Shown here piece by piece: positions 34,323-41,621 of a stretch of DNA of 64,000 nucleotides. Under the pieces are notes generated by a model. The model did no database searches and was not told the DNA's origin. It saw nothing but the letters and a program-made list of their open reading frames with translations. Source of the stretch: Mesorhizobium sp. M00.F.Ca.ET.216.01.1.1 (GTDB taxonomy: Bacteria > Pseudomonadota > Alphaproteobacteria > Rhizobiales > Rhizobiaceae); assembly GCF_004010325.2 (NCBI RefSeq), contig NZ_SADR02000029.1, forward strand, positions 16,984 to 80,983, given 5' to 3'. The position numbers were made by a program, and so were the translations under genes. Each line of letters begins with the position of its first letter. The stretch's first letter is position 1.

Positions 34323-35108
34323 TCATTGTGAAAGTTCATGGTTTCTTCCTTTCCGATGGCGAGGCTCGGCTTCCGCGAGATAGTCGTGGACGACCTTCCC
34401 GAGCGCGAGCGTGAGATCGGCGACGAGGTGTACGGCCGAGACTACTTCCAGCACCGGCAGTTCGGCGACGGGGGCAAGCGCATGCGACCAGAGGTTCAGG
34501 GCTGCCGGGCCGGTCCAGGCGCCTCTCAGATCGATGTCCTCCAGGTGGTATTCCACGAGTTCGCAGATGCGCGGCGTGCCGTCGACATGCGGGATGATTT
34601 TGAGGAGGAAGTTCGGGTCGGCGAGCGAGGCCTTAACGCTCGCAAGGTCCGCGGCCCGGTGCTTGTAGCCCATCGTACCCGTCGCGACGCGGACCGGGCC
34701 GTAGTCCAGCGTGCCAACAAGCGTGTCCGTCTCTGTTCGGAGCGTTGGGCTGGCGAGCTTCTTGGGAAAGCCCCACAACTCGCGTCCGCCCGCTGTCGGC
34801 GGATGGTCGTCGAGAAACATGCAGTGGGTGTAGCTCCCCATGCGGCCCCAGAAGGAGACAGGGATGACCTGTCCGCTTTCCGTGTAGTCGCCGAAGCCCG
34901 TCGAGTCCGGCATGCGAATGAACTCGAATTTGACCAGAGGCTCGCACACCTGAAGCGGCTCCGGCACAAGGTCGCGCAGTTTTTGCGGATCGGTGCGATA
35001 TGTGATGATCAGATACTCCCGGTTGCTGAAGCGATATGGGCCGGGTGGGTAGGCTGGGCTGGTCAGGGGCATGGCGAAAGCTCTCCCACGGACGGTATCT
35101 TGGTGCAT
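34323..35108 (-). CDS. adc: Acetoacetate decarboxylase
   Basis: 261 residues from ATG 35108, chosen because AAAGGA stands 9 bases upstream; the frame extends to 35135. The catalytic region is GGRELWGFPKKLASP near residue 104, where the lysine pair forms the Schiff base. YTESGQVIPVSFWGRMG and GYKHRAADLASVKASL match bacterial Adc. It converts acetoacetate to acetone and CO2. In a bacteroid it could relieve ketone accumulation linked to polyhydroxybutyrate turnover, which is inference. The gene stands alone, with decayed DNA on both sides. Confidence 0.92.
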   Translation of the reverse strand: MHQDTVRGRAFAMPLTSPAYPPGPYRFSNREYLIITYRTDPQKLRDLVPEPLQVCEPLVKFEFIRMPDSTGFGDYTESGQVIPVSFWGRMGSYTHCMFLDDHPPTAGGRELWGFPKKLASPTLRTETDTLVGTLDYGPVRVATGTMGYKHRAADLASVKASLADPNFLLKIIPHVDGTPRICELVEYHLEDIDLRGAWTGPAALNLWSHALAPVAELPVLEVVSAVHLVADLTLALGKVVHDYLAEAEPRHRKGRNHELSQ

Positions 35109-35459
35109 GTTTGAAATTCCTTTGTGCTGGCTCAAGTGGGCTTAGATAGGTCTCGATGATGGCGGCGAGGCTCTCCGAGGTGCCTTCGTTAGCCTGGATG
35201 CATGGCGTGATCGCGCGTAGCCATTTTGCGCTGGGCAATTGCCTCGGGGCGCACTCATTGTATGGTCGCGGACGCGGTTCCATGGGTCCGGTTGTAGTCG
35301 AGAGGCAAGATTCGAGGTAAAGTGATTTTGTTCCTCATTTGAAGGCGCTGCTTCCCGTCTGCTCTCGTGGTAGGAGGAAGTGGAGTGGCGGCCAGCTCCG
35401 ATTTCGCCTCATGGCGGGGTTTGCGGATCAACGCGCACGCGCCATGCCAAATGAGAATC

Positions 35460-35530
35460 GTTCGAGGCAAAGCGATAGATCTTGCTCAGCTACGTTACGC
35501 CTCCGACGTTGTCGGACATCGGATAGCGCC
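35460..35530 (+). repeat. Short dispersed coding remnant, copy 2
   Basis: Encodes RGKAIDLAQLRYASDVVGHR on the plus strand, the partner of the copy at 11140-11210. Frame remains open to about 35645 (62 further residues unrelated to copy 1). Confidence 0.5.
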
Positions 35531-35951
35531 GAACAGGACCGCTTGCGGATTGGGAGGACGTGTCTTTTGCGCAAGAGGACCTCCGCCCCTCAGGCAAATA
35601 GCTCCGACCGGGGCGCTATGCTTCACCACCGTCGGCCCGGGAAGTAACGCTCTTTATGCCGAGGTGTTCTCCCACTGGACGCCGCGCATTCGCCATCATG
35701 TGAAAGAGTTCTACTGCTCGACGACCAGAAATTCTCGACCAGCCGGGGCACATGCGGCTAGGGCAAGGAGGCTCTGGGCCCAAAGGCAGGTTGACGTCGT
35801 GCGTACCCATTCGGCGCTGGTACGCCCGCAAGGTGAGCTGGACGCGCTCCGCCGGGGGAACGAGACATTTCAAGGGATCTTGCGATATCCGTCGTGTTAG
35901 CCTCGCCGTCTTTACCGGTGTGGTTCGAGGCGCTAGTCAGCGTGACGCGCC

Positions 35952-36251
35952 TTGCATAGTGCCCGATCACCCGACAACGCCTGTGATCCATCGCGAGGAA
36001 ATACAGCGGACCTCATTTGCTGGCAGAATGCCTATCCGACCCAATCGTACCTTCTAATGGCGGCTGGCTATCCGGCGGCGCAGATTACTGCAGTCGCGCT
36101 CGAACGTGGGCAGGTAGCGTCGCTCGACGCCTGGCTGCAGAAGTGGAGGCAGCGAAGGGCATCCGATACATTGGTGCAGCATTATGTTCTGTCGGGGCTC
36201 AACGCCGCGCTGATTGAGCCCAATGCCGCCGACTTGCCAGCCGCGTGGTGA
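35952..36251 (+). CDS. Possible small protein or C-terminal remnant
   Basis: 99 codons from a TTG. The second half (YLLMAAGYPAAQITAVALER, then LDAWLQKWRQRRASDTLVQH) has the amphipathic character of real protein, but I recognise no family and the start is unconvincing. It may be the tail of a lost gene. Confidence 0.25.
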   Translation: MHSARSPDNACDPSRGNTADLICWQNAYPTQSYLLMAAGYPAAQITAVALERGQVASLDAWLQKWRQRRASDTLVQHYVLSGLNAALIEPNAADLPAAW

Positions 36252-36446
36252 TTTATGTCCACGAGGCAAGGATCCACACGCGGCGGTGGCGGCACGAGGA
36301 CCAAGCCGCCCCGCACTTTCGACCCGGCGCCAAAGTGCCACTGCTCGAGGACGCCGGCCAGTCTAATGACAGGCGAGCCATCCAAGCTCTCACCTGTCCT
36401 AAAGCGGCTGGCTCAAGAGGGCGAAACCCGACAGCGGCAGAAGACA

Positions 36447-36462
36447 TGTCAGGTTCACGACA
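36447..36462 (+). promoter_or_regulatory. NifA upstream activator site of the TlpA-like gene
   Basis: TGTCAGGTTCACGACA is an exact TGT-N10-ACA about 70 bases ahead of a perfect -24/-12 element. Confidence 0.8.
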
Positions 36463-36531
36463 ATCGGCCGTGTTTGGGCTCGTGGAGAATTTTCAAAGCA
36501 TTCCCCGCCGCTTACCGGAGCTGAGAGGGGT

Positions 36532-36547
36532 TGGCACGCCCATTGCT
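36532..36547 (+). promoter_or_regulatory. Consensus sigma54 promoter of the TlpA-like gene
   Basis: TGGCACGCCCATTGCT matches TGGCACG-N4-TTGCW at every position and is the best -24/-12 in the window. Transcription would begin near 36558, leaving a leader of about 140 bases. Confidence 0.88.
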
Positions 36548-36699
36548 GCTTGATGGGCGGCAACACTGTGAGAGGGCTGAATCGCATGCAAACGCGCAAG
36601 ACGAGCGATGGCCTCCTGATCCGTGTGTTGCGATTCTGACAGAGAACCAACTACGCATAAAAGCCACGAAAGGTGTGGGTAGCTTTGGATAAGAACATC

Positions 36700-37857
36700 A
36701 TGGAACTGCGTATGGGGTCCCCGGCTCCTCCGATCAAAGTGGAGAACTGGCTGCGTGGCGAGCCCGTCAAAAACTTTAAGCCCGGCAAGGTCTACCTCGT
36801 TGAATTTTGGGCGACTTGGTGCGGACCATGTGTGACGGCCATGCCGCATTTGGTTGAACTGCAGGAGAAACATGCAGACAGCGGATTTGAGATTATCGGA
36901 GTCGCAGCTGGCGAACGGGCTGCAACCGCGGACGAGGCACGTACTAAGGTGGATGCCTGGCTGACCGAGAAGTTCTTGAATCTGAATTATCGTATCGCGT
37001 TCGATTACACTGGCGAAATGAACAAGCTCTGGATGGATCCCAGCTCTTCGATCGGGATTCCCACCTCGTTCGTGGTCGACCGCGACGGCCACATCGCTTT
37101 TATCGGCCACCCGGCGGAACTCGATGACGTTTTGCCGAAAGTCCTTAACGGCAGCTGGCGCAGCAGCTATGAAGCGAAAGCCGCCGATGCAAAGCGAATC
37201 GCGCGTAACCAAAGTATAGCGCGCGAAAGGTCGCTGACCCGGCCGATATACGCCAAACTTAGGCCGGCGATGCAGGACGAGGATTGGACAGCGGCACTAT
37301 TGGCCATCGAAGAAGGCCTCGCCGTGATGCCAGAATCTTATCATTTTCGGCAGATTCATGCGGATCTTGTGCTTCACAAGCTGCGCGACATCAAAACCGG
37401 CTTGCCGCTTATGCGCCAATTGGTCGAGGACGCGATCGACAAAAAGTTCGAAGCGATGTCTTGGATGGTCATGGCGCTGAACCAACTCTTCGATCCCACG
37501 ATCGACAACTCCCATCTTCCGCATGATGATCGCTTTGCGATGGGCAACGAGCTCTCAGAACAGATCCTGGAACTTAATCCTCCGCAAGGCGACGGGCCCC
37601 TTAAATTCCGTTGGTACATCCCGGTCGCTCAGTATTATTACGAGAGCGGCAACAAGGATCGCGCGATCGAGCTGATCGAGGTGGCAATCAAATCGCTGGA
37701 CCACCCGGAGCCAATGCCGGACCACACCAAACAGCACTACCTCACCCCGTTGCTCCAAGCCCTGGCCAACTACACGGGTGAGCCCGCCTGTCACGCAGAT
37801 ATCTGTGTGGCTCCGCAAAATAAGGCTTTCGAAACTCAAAACGCAGTCACTTCCTGA
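36700..37857 (+). CDS. TlpA/redoxin-like thioredoxin with a helical C-terminal domain
   Basis: 385 residues from ATG 36700; GTG 36673 would add nine. Residues 1-150 are a thioredoxin fold with the active site EFWATWCGPCVTAMP near residue 43 and the cis-proline loop IGIPTSFVVDRDG near residue 120. The remaining 230 residues are helical, with repeats resembling TPRs (WTAALLAIEEGLAVMPESY, YYESGNKDRAIELIEVAIK). No signal peptide or membrane anchor is seen, so it is probably cytoplasmic. Strong NifA/sigma54 control suggests a role in redox handling or cofactor maturation during nitrogen fixation. It lies 345 bases before the second nif-accessory block. Confidence 0.88.
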   Translation: MELRMGSPAPPIKVENWLRGEPVKNFKPGKVYLVEFWATWCGPCVTAMPHLVELQEKHADSGFEIIGVAAGERAATADEARTKVDAWLTEKFLNLNYRIAFDYTGEMNKLWMDPSSSIGIPTSFVVDRDGHIAFIGHPAELDDVLPKVLNGSWRSSYEAKAADAKRIARNQSIARERSLTRPIYAKLRPAMQDEDWTAALLAIEEGLAVMPESYHFRQIHADLVLHKLRDIKTGLPLMRQLVEDAIDKKFEAMSWMVMALNQLFDPTIDNSHLPHDDRFAMGNELSEQILELNPPQGDGPLKFRWYIPVAQYYYESGNKDRAIELIEVAIKSLDHPEPMPDHTKQHYLTPLLQALANYTGEPACHADICVAPQNKAFETQNAVTS

Positions 37858-38089
37858 GCAAAGATCGCGAAGGGGATGACAATTGGAATTGAACACTGGC
37901 CAATCCGCCCATCGAGGCTCGCTTCGCAGCAAGTATGTCGATGCAGCAAGGGCGGGCGGCTTGCGGCAGGTTGGATTTCAATTGCGTTGACCACCGGTCG
38001 GATCGCGGCGCAGACGATGTGCGCCGCGAATTCGCGCCGTAGGTCTCGCACTCGTGGACATGTCGAGGTCGGCCACGGGGCACTCTTGC

Positions 38090-38187
38090 GTGGGGTTGGC
38101 CCGCCCAAGCCATTCGTCGGCCACGCAAGTGGGCCCGGAGTGGGCATCGCAGAAAAAGGAAATCGTCTCTCGAAGACGAAGACTGAA
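38090..38187 (+). pseudogene. C-terminal remnant of a second nifX
   Basis: The bases before the second DUF269 gene align with the end of nifX. GGCATCGCAGAAA corresponds to the GVAE codons, and, after a small indel, CTCGAAGACGAAGACTGA corresponds to FEDED plus stop. The rest of nifX is missing. It shows that this block was copied or imported as part of a nifX-DUF269-DUF683-fdxB unit. Confidence 0.65.
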
Positions 38188-38202
38188 ATGAGAAACAACG
38201 AA

Positions 38203-38631
38203 ATGCCTCATGCACCGGTTGGCCCTGATGTCAACAAGGACGAAGAAGCCCTTGCTCGCCCGTTCGTCAAATGCCTTCTGCGGCTGATCCGTACTCAGGA
38301 TTCCTTCGGCTTATGGGAAGGCAATTCGGACGCCGAGCTGCTGGCCGAATTCATCATCACCAAGGAACAGCAATGTGCGACCCCTCTCATCGGCGATCCT
38401 GATTCGGACGCGCTGTGGAGGCTCGACATGTTTTACACCGCCGTGGCGCTTGCGATTGAGGAGCGCTCCGGCGTGTCGACGTCGCCAATAATCGGAATGA
38501 AACCCCTGGGGGCTTCCGGCGGTTGGTCGTTCTATCGAGACGTCCACCGGTTCGGCTTCGAGACTTTCCGCAAACTGGCTGAGGCCGGTACGAAACTGGT
38601 CGACGATGCGACTGCAGCCATTGAAGCCTAG
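38203..38631 (+). CDS. NifX-associated protein (DUF269), diverged copy 2
   Basis: 142 residues from ATG 38203, the position equivalent to the start of copy 1; ATG 38188 is possible. RPFVKCLLRLIRTQDSFGLW, LLAEFIITKEQQ and ALWRLDMFYTAVALAIE agree well with copy 1. The segment before RDVHRFGFETF has lost about ten residues and is locally frame-shifted (GGWSFY against GRLVVLSKTL), with frame restored afterwards. The ribosome binding site is also weaker than in copy 1. The product may be impaired. It is followed by DUF683 and fdxB genes that copy 1 lacks. Confidence 0.85.
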   Translation: MPHAPVGPDVNKDEEALARPFVKCLLRLIRTQDSFGLWEGNSDAELLAEFIITKEQQCATPLIGDPDSDALWRLDMFYTAVALAIEERSGVSTSPIIGMKPLGASGGWSFYRDVHRFGFETFRKLAEAGTKLVDDATAAIEA

Positions 38632-38677
38632 CCCGAGATGGCGCGCATCAAGAAAACCATTGTTCCAGGAAGGATCT

Positions 38678-38881
38678 ATGTCAGACCTAGATAAGATGAG
38701 GAATAAAGTCCGAAAGCTCCAGTTGCGTGCAGCTATTGCCAAGATGGCATTGCAGGACCTTGTCGAGGGTCTGCCGGGCAAGTGGGCCGACATACAGGAA
38801 GTCGCCGAGAAAACCCACGCCGTTTATGCCGAGTTGGATGTTGCCAAGAGAGAACTCGCTTCAATGAAGAATTTAGGATGA
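38678..38881 (+). CDS. Nif-linked small coiled-coil protein (DUF683/CCE_0567 family)
   Basis: 67 residues, almost entirely helical: KMRNKVRKLQLRAAIAKMAL, then LPGKWADIQEVAEKTHAVYA. This family regularly sits between the nifX-associated gene and the nif ferredoxin. Its function is not established; a helical-hairpin scaffold or metal-handling role has been suggested for relatives. GGAAGGATCT precedes the ATG. The stop overlaps the fdxB start by four bases. Confidence 0.88.
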   Translation: MSDLDKMRNKVRKLQLRAAIAKMALQDLVEGLPGKWADIQEVAEKTHAVYAELDVAKRELASMKNLG

Positions 38882-39195
38882 CGCGCACATTCACCACCCG
38901 TGACGGCTCCATTTGGATGCCGTCGTACCTGACCTTCATCGATAGCAAGACCTGCATCGGCTGCGGCCGTTGTTTCAAGGTCTGCTCGCGCGATGTCATG
39001 CATCTTCACGGTGTCAATGACGCGGGTGAAATCCTCGGCCCCTGCGATGACGAAGACGACGATTTCGACGGCGAGCTCAATCGCATGATCATGGTTGTCG
39101 ATGATGCCGGCCGCTGCATCGGCTGCGGAGCCTGCGGCCGCGTCTGCCCCAAGAACTGCCAGACGCATGTTGCGGCCGACGAGCTCGCAACATGA
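38878..39195 (+). CDS. fdxB: Nif-specific ferredoxin III (2[4Fe-4S])
   Basis: 105 residues. Two cluster motifs are seen: CIGCGRCFKVCSRD near residue 24 and CIGCGACGRVCPKNC near residue 80, separated by an acidic loop (CDDEDDDFDGEL), which is typical of FdxB. It supplies electrons in FeMo-co synthesis or to nitrogenase. The start overlaps the DUF683 stop, and the stop overlaps the next start, so the three small genes form a tight unit. No sigma54 promoter was found directly upstream of this block; the nearest is the one at 36532. Confidence 0.95.
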   Translation: MTRTFTTRDGSIWMPSYLTFIDSKTCIGCGRCFKVCSRDVMHLHGVNDAGEILGPCDDEDDDFDGELNRMIMVVDDAGRCIGCGACGRVCPKNCQTHVAADELAT

Positions 39196-39467
39196 TCTGG
39201 CGAAAAAACCAGGAGAACGGCGTTACACTTCATATCTTTTGTCGGCTTGTGGGGCTGATCCTGTGCAGCAATGCGTCGATGGTTTACTTCGCTTCGCATT
39301 CGCCCCGTGTGGCAGTCGTCACGACGCTGGCCTGTTCGCTGCTGCTTCAGGCCTGCTATTTCGGCCGCCTACTCTTTCTGATCCGGCAGTCTAGCCGCGC
39401 TCGTGGAACTCGCCACAGGGGCCAGCATGTCAATGGTTCCAGGAAAGCTCGGGTATCAGTCGTCTGA
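39192..39467 (+). CDS. Small membrane protein resembling SyrA/ExoX-type repressors
   Basis: 91 residues starting in an ATGA overlap with fdxB. Two hydrophobic segments (HIFCRLVGLILCSNASMVYF and VTTLACSLLLQACYFGRLLF) are followed by an Arg-rich tail, the layout of exopolysaccharide production repressors of the SyrA/PsiA/ExoX group. These proteins lower exopolysaccharide synthesis, and placing one behind a nif ferredoxin would switch off polysaccharide in bacteroids. The family match is by pattern only. Confidence 0.6.
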   Translation: MIWRKNQENGVTLHIFCRLVGLILCSNASMVYFASHSPRVAVVTTLACSLLLQACYFGRLLFLIRQSSRARGTRHRGQHVNGSRKARVSVV

Positions 39468-39878
39468 ACTCTGATCAGCTGCGGAATGAAATTTCAGCTG
39501 TGTCCGAGCTAAGTCAATTACCCAGCATGTGCTGCTGCTTTGACGCGCGAATGACATGATCAGTGCTCAGGCCCACACCACTTTTGGTAACCCTCTGATC
39601 ACTGAGCTGATCGATATAGGGGATCTGTATTTGGCAGTGGGACGCGACCACATTCGGTTTGTCCTTAGGCCAAGGAGATGCGGGTGTTGGGTCGATTAGG
39701 CACATAAGAGTCATCGCAGCACGCCGGATGCGGTCTGCTTGTCGCAATGACAAACTCGGTGCTGCAATAACGATGAACGTCTTCTGCACCCGCTTCGAAA
39801 GACGGGTGGCTTTGATCACACACACCCTTGGGCTGACCGGTGCGTAGCCGGTTCAGGTACTTTTTTGCTGGAGAGAGC
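39468..39878. other. acdS upstream region without a clear gene
   Basis: A 103-codon minus-strand frame (39514-39825) exists but has no recognisable domain. I searched for TGT-N10-ACA and found none. The nearest GG-N10-GC candidate (39830-39843) matches the consensus poorly. Confidence 0.4.
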
Positions 39879-40892
39879 ATGCTGGAAAAATTCGAACGTT
39901 ATCCGCTCACCTTTGGGCCCACGCCGATCGAGAGGCTCGACCGCCTCGGCAAGCATCTGGGCGACAAGGTGGAAATCTACGCCAAACGCGAGGACTGCAA
40001 CTCTGGTCTCGCGCTCGGCGGAAACAAGCTGCGCAAGCTCGAGTACATTGTGCCCGACGCGATCGCGTCAGATGCCGATACGCTCGTCACAATCGGTGGC
40101 GTGCAGTCCAACCATACGCGCATGGTCGCTGCGGTCGCCGCCAAGATCGGCATGAAATGCTTCCTGGTCCAGGAGAGCTGGGTCCCACATGATGATGCCG
40201 TCTACGACCGGGTCGGCAATATTCTCTTGAGCCGCATCATGGGGGCAGAGGTGCGCCTGGTTGACGAGGGCTTTGACATCGGCATCCGCCGCAGCTGGGA
40301 AAAGGCACTTTATGAGGTCAAGGCAAGGGGAGGACGGCCCTATGCGATACCGGCCGGCGCCTCTGTCCACAAATACGGCGGCCTGGGCTATGTGGGGTTC
40401 GCTGAGGAGGTACGCGCCCAGGAAAAGCAGCTTGGGTTTGCCTTCGACTACATCGTCGTCTGTACGGTGACTGGTTCAACCCACGGCGGCATGCTCGTCG
40501 GGTTCGACAAGGACGGTCGACAGCGCAACGTGATCGGTATCGATGCCTCCGCCATGCCCGCCAAGACCAAGGCGCAGGTGCTTGGCATCGCCCGAAATAC
40601 AGCGAAGCTCGTCCACCTCGGAGCGGAAATTGTCGAGGAAGACGTGGTATTGCTCGAGAACTACGCGTACCCGCGTTATGGCGTTCCATCGGAGGAAACC
40701 AAAGAGGCAATCCGTCTGTGCGCGCGGCTCGAGGGCATGATTACCGATCCCGTTTACGAGGGCAAATCGATGCAAGGGATGATCGACCTCGTCCAGAGGG
40801 GCTTCTTTCCAGAGGGATCGAGGGTCCTCTACGCACATCTAGGCGGCGCGCCGGCGATCAACGGGTACGGCTACACCTTTCGCAACGGCTGA
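39879..40892 (+). CDS. acdS: 1-aminocyclopropane-1-carboxylate deaminase
   Basis: 337 residues from ATG 39879, preceded by GGAGAGAGC. The PLP lysine is in ALGGNKLRKLEY near residue 51, and VQSNHTRMVAAVAAKIG near residue 77 holds the active-site Ser and Asn. The residues that distinguish ACC deaminase from D-cysteine desulfhydrase include the Glu and Leu positions in the last third (YGVPSEETKEAI, HLGGAPAINGYGY), and they fit AcdS. The enzyme splits the plant ethylene precursor ACC to ammonia and 2-oxobutyrate, lowering ethylene and favouring nodulation. In M. loti acdS is reported as NifA-dependent, but I find no good NifA site here. A C-terminal fragment of a relative lies at 45181-45285. Confidence 0.93.
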   Translation: MLEKFERYPLTFGPTPIERLDRLGKHLGDKVEIYAKREDCNSGLALGGNKLRKLEYIVPDAIASDADTLVTIGGVQSNHTRMVAAVAAKIGMKCFLVQESWVPHDDAVYDRVGNILLSRIMGAEVRLVDEGFDIGIRRSWEKALYEVKARGGRPYAIPAGASVHKYGGLGYVGFAEEVRAQEKQLGFAFDYIVVCTVTGSTHGGMLVGFDKDGRQRNVIGIDASAMPAKTKAQVLGIARNTAKLVHLGAEIVEEDVVLLENYAYPRYGVPSEETKEAIRLCARLEGMITDPVYEGKSMQGMIDLVQRGFFPEGSRVLYAHLGGAPAINGYGYTFRNG

Positions 40893-41054
40893 CATTCGGC
40901 AGACTGCGATTCCGCCGTCCTGCCGTACCGGACGTGCATAACATCGTTTCAGCGCTGGGCCGGAAAGGCCGAGGTCAATTTCGCGGACGTCGATGATCTG
41001 TAGAACTGTTCATTCGCTCCGCAGAGGGCCGGCGAATCCAATCTCTTCCTAAGG

Positions 41055-41159
41055 CCGTTGGCCGTAATCGAAAGACACGAGGCCGGCGAGTTCGTGCTCA
41101 GCTGTCACTCTGTTAGCAAGGGAACGGAATCCAATCCCCCGGAACAGATGGCGAGAGTT
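41055..41159 (-). pseudogene. 5' fragment of a second queC
   Basis: About 105 bases on the minus strand align closely with the first 35 codons of queC (15718-15822). AEHELAGLVSFDYGQR is nearly identical to AEHELTGLLSFDYGQR, and the PP-loop bases are readable in a shifted frame (GGLDSV to RGIGFR). It ends abruptly on both sides. Confidence 0.85.
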
Positions 41160-41621
41160 GAGCGAAGACTGCGGTCGGAGCTCCTGCGCTTCCGGGTCTC
41201 CGAGGGACGCCTTTGCGAACCGAAGGGAGTTTGATGCGTTGACGTGCCGGCGTGCGGCAGGTTGGGCCAGCGACAGGGCTCCCGGCCGGCCGGGAAGCAC
41301 CGCCCTCTTCAATGTGCGTTGACTTCGCTTTCTTTGGCGAAATGTGGGTAACGGCGAGGGCCGCACACTTCCCGGACCCAAATGACCGTCGACATTCCCG
41401 CCCTTTTGGTGCGTTCGCCGTGAGGCGCGACAATTCGGTGCCCGCGTGTAACTGCGGGCATTCGCCGAAGCTTAGACGTGGTGCATTCCCGCCCGCCCGC
41501 TCGGCGGACAGTCCGGCCGTGCTGGTTTTGCCGGCCGTAACGCCCCCGGCTCGTCGGTAAGGCCTCACTGCCACACGCCTCTCCGGCAACGGCTCGGCGC
41601 ATCGCGCAACCCGGTTGGCGC
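41160..41621. other. No recognisable gene
   Basis: High-GC frames up to 158 residues on the minus strand have skewed composition and no domain. They look like chance open frames. Confidence 0.35.

Noticed and set aside
36626..36641. Second TGT-N10-ACA upstream of the TlpA-like gene
   Set aside because: It lies downstream of the consensus -24/-12 and has no promoter element after it, so it is probably a chance match.
39856..39868. GG-TACTTTTTT-GC before acdS as a sigma54 promoter
   Set aside because: Spacing is nine bases instead of ten, and the start codon would be at or before the transcription start.
41113..41589. 158-residue minus-strand open frame
   Set aside because: Skewed composition, no domain, and it runs across the queC fragment in another frame.
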